From positions 1 through 32,123 of the forward strand of contig JAHBMJ010004107.1 of the NCBI GenBank assembly GCA_018398765.1: a DNA stretch of 32,123 nucleotides, given 5' to 3'. A model generated the notes under the pieces. The model saw only the letters and a program-made list of their open reading frames with translations. It was not told the DNA's origin and searched no databases. Below, piece by piece: positions 31,042 to 32,123 of this stretch. The stretch is from Chromera velia (taxonomy: Eukaryota; Sar; Chromeraceae). Both the position numbers and the translations under genes were made by a program. The stretch's first letter is position 1. Every line of letters begins with the position of its first letter.

Positions 31042-31530
31042 ACACACATACAAACATCGTCCTCACGTCTTGTTCTACACGCATGACTCACATTCCTAAG
31101 GAAGAGGAGTGGGAGGCAACGAGGGAGGGACAGGTTCGACAGGGCGGATGCAAGAACTGACAGGGACGCGCGAGCGGGACCCTTCTCAAATCAATCAAGT
31201 CTCTCTCTCTCTGTTCGCTTAGAATATATATAAGTGGCTAACCCCTAGTTGGGTCACTCACTCACGAAGTGACTGAATGACCGACCGACCGACTGACTGA
31301 CTGACAGTCTTCGGGTGATTGAGAAGGATTTTCTGCCTCTGGCTCTTCATCCTCTCGGCTTTCCGTCTCTTCCAAAGACTTCTCTCCCGTCTCCTCCAAA
31401 TCATCCCCCTCCTCCTCCACCTTCAAGAACTGGTCCAGCACTGCCTTTCCCGACAGAGGCACAGAGATGGGGTCGCCTGCTGCCAGCACGACGGGGGACT
31501 TCTGGGTCCTTTTCCGTCTCGTCGGGTTCT
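27958..31530 (-). CDS. KOW-domain protein with very acidic C-terminal half
   Basis: Family uncertain. Exons 31530-31306, 30676-30582, 30338-30235, 29285-28816 and 28397-27958 agree in phase throughout (1, 0, 2, 1), giving 443 residues to a TGA at 27960-27958. The first exon shown starts in mid-codon after a strong pyrimidine tract and TCAG, so the true start is upstream; an ATG near 31796 opens a frame continuous with this exon. Exon 2 encodes a KOW motif, GRSVRITYGRYKGCYGII followed by KDWRVREGGSVT, like the KOW repeats of Spt5 or L24-type proteins, which contact nucleic acid or polymerase. Exon 3 (GKKRYFVPHELYSGHEKMW) is conserved-looking but not assigned. Then a DFDPLGLLGG segment, a run of Glu/Asp beyond 40 residues, and DDYRDLLDYSDEEE. 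No NGN domain was found, so true Spt5 is not supported. A nuclear transcription or RNA-processing role is inferred only from the KOW motif and acidity. Confidence 0.65.
28409..28437 (-). repeat. (GT)n intronic microsatellite
   Basis: CA on plus, GT on the sense strand, just upstream of the acceptor of the last exon of the KOW gene. Confidence 0.85.
28756..28815 (-). repeat. Donor-proximal (GTCA)n repeat
   Basis: On the sense strand the intron starts GTCAGTCAGTCAGTCAGG and after a short break has a second GTCA array. Phase 1 on both sides supports the donor at the very first unit. Confidence 0.9.
29472..29505 (-). repeat. (CCTT)n, sense strand
   Basis: GGAA repeats on plus, pyrimidine on the sense strand, in the intron upstream of the exon beginning at 29285. 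Confidence 0.9.
30430..30490 (-). repeat. (CT)n, sense strand
   Basis: GA repeat on plus inside the short KOW-gene intron 30581-30339; on the sense strand it is a pyrimidine tract 90-150 bp ahead of the acceptor. Confidence 0.9.
30785..31055 (-). repeat. (GT)n then (CTTT)n, sense strand
   Basis: In sense order, GT repeats (31055-30998) come first, then a 170-bp CTTT-type tract (30960-30790), then the acceptor of the KOW exon at 30678-30677. Confidence 0.95.
31270..31305 (-). repeat. Donor-proximal (GTCA)n/(GTCG)n repeat
   Basis: The sense strand reads GTCAGTCAGTCAGTCGGTCG and continues with GTCG and GTCA units from the donor at 31305. Phase 1 matches the KOW exon. Confidence 0.9.
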
Positions 31531-32123
31531 CTGACGGAGAGAGGAGACGCCGTGGGGAGAAGGAAAGTGACGCACGAGAGAGAAAAGAGAAAGCAGGGGC
31601 ATGGCTGCCCCTCTCTTCGGCCCCAATCCCCTCCCCAGGCTGAACAGAGATAACCCAGCAAAGGAACGAAAGGGATACCGAGAGCAGTCTACACCCTCGC
31701 AGACGAGAGAGAAGAGACGAAGAGAAAGACTTCGCTACGGCGTCTCCTCGTCTCCTCCGGCTCGTTATGGAGATTCCTCTTTCCCCCCTTCCATCCATCT
31801 TTCTATCTTTCTCTGCCCGTTCTGTGTCGCTAGAGCAAGAAAGGGCGGAACACTTTTCCGTGCGAAGCAGGCAACTTTCGCCTTTGCACAACGCCAAACC
31901 GGCGGACCAAGCAAAAAAAAAGAAGCGTCAGAGATGAAGTAATTTTAATTTGACTTGGACCCTTCGCGCGGTCACTTCAGACAAAACGGAAATGGTGCAG
32001 CACACACGCTGAAGCATAAGTGGAGCCTTCCCACTGCCTTGTGAACAATGCGAAATCTCAGAAGAAAGAGAATTCCATTGATCCGGCCACCCCCGAGACA
32101 AAACAGCTAGGAGACTGCACTGA
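31531..32123 (-). other. Probable 5' part of the KOW gene (first exon or leader unresolved)
   Basis: The reading frame of exon 31530-31306 stays open upstream through about 31897, with an ATG near 31796 and a hydrophobic stretch (LLSVSLSFLCWVISV). The strong acceptor at 31532-31531 argues that much of this is intron. 31900-32123 shows no gene on either strand and may be the promoter side. Confidence 0.35.

Noticed and set aside
30345-31160. 271-codon plus-strand open frame rich in Lys/Arg/Glu and Thr/His
   Set aside because: It crosses three unrelated microsatellites (GA, GAAA, CA) and is antisense to the well-supported KOW gene exons and introns.

Overview
This window looks like nuclear DNA of a eukaryotic alga. 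Its genes are split into many short exons by GT-AG introns 100 to 1000 bp long that are packed with microsatellites. I found no operons, no prokaryotic ribosome-binding sites and no long uninterrupted genes. The gene content (a membrane hybrid histidine kinase, an octotricopeptide/FASTK-like organellar RNA-binding protein, a KOW-domain acidic protein) and the general texture resemble a chromerid such as Chromera velia. The lineage is inferred from style and family content, not proven.

Layout. Positions 1-2390 (minus): 3' part of a His/Pro/Gln-rich gene running off the left edge. 3959-4828 (minus): decayed Ty1/copia RNase H remnant, inside non-genic sequence reaching about 7.5 kb. 8439-10775 (plus): small four-exon gene for an acidic, Pro/Ala-rich protein with a C-terminal coiled coil; it is the only plus-strand gene. 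10.8-15.7 kb: repeat land, holding a 300-bp tandem duplication, a broken repeat-protein gene (12363-13342, minus), a 0.5-kb foldback element built of 10-bp units (14586-15118), related direct repeats and a long (CAGT)n tract. Then three minus-strand genes lie head to tail: hybrid histidine kinase (15710-20207), organellar RNA-binding-type helical-repeat protein (21503-27659 or slightly further) and KOW/acidic protein (27958 to about 31530 or further). An assembly gap of 28 Ns (22096-22123) sits in a homopolymer run inside an intron.

Exon models were built by hand. I required GT/AG borders and matching codon phase at each junction; almost all junctions agree in phase, which is the main support for them. 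First exons are uncertain for four of the five genes.

The main unexplained signal is in the introns. Microsatellites are oriented with transcription: (GT)n and GTNN repeats lie on the sense strand, and pyrimidine repeats lie on the sense strand, often ahead of the acceptor. Several introns open with GTCAGT or GTGCGT followed by repeats of their own first four bases, as though the 5' splice site had been amplified into a tandem array. The orientation flips in the one plus-strand gene.
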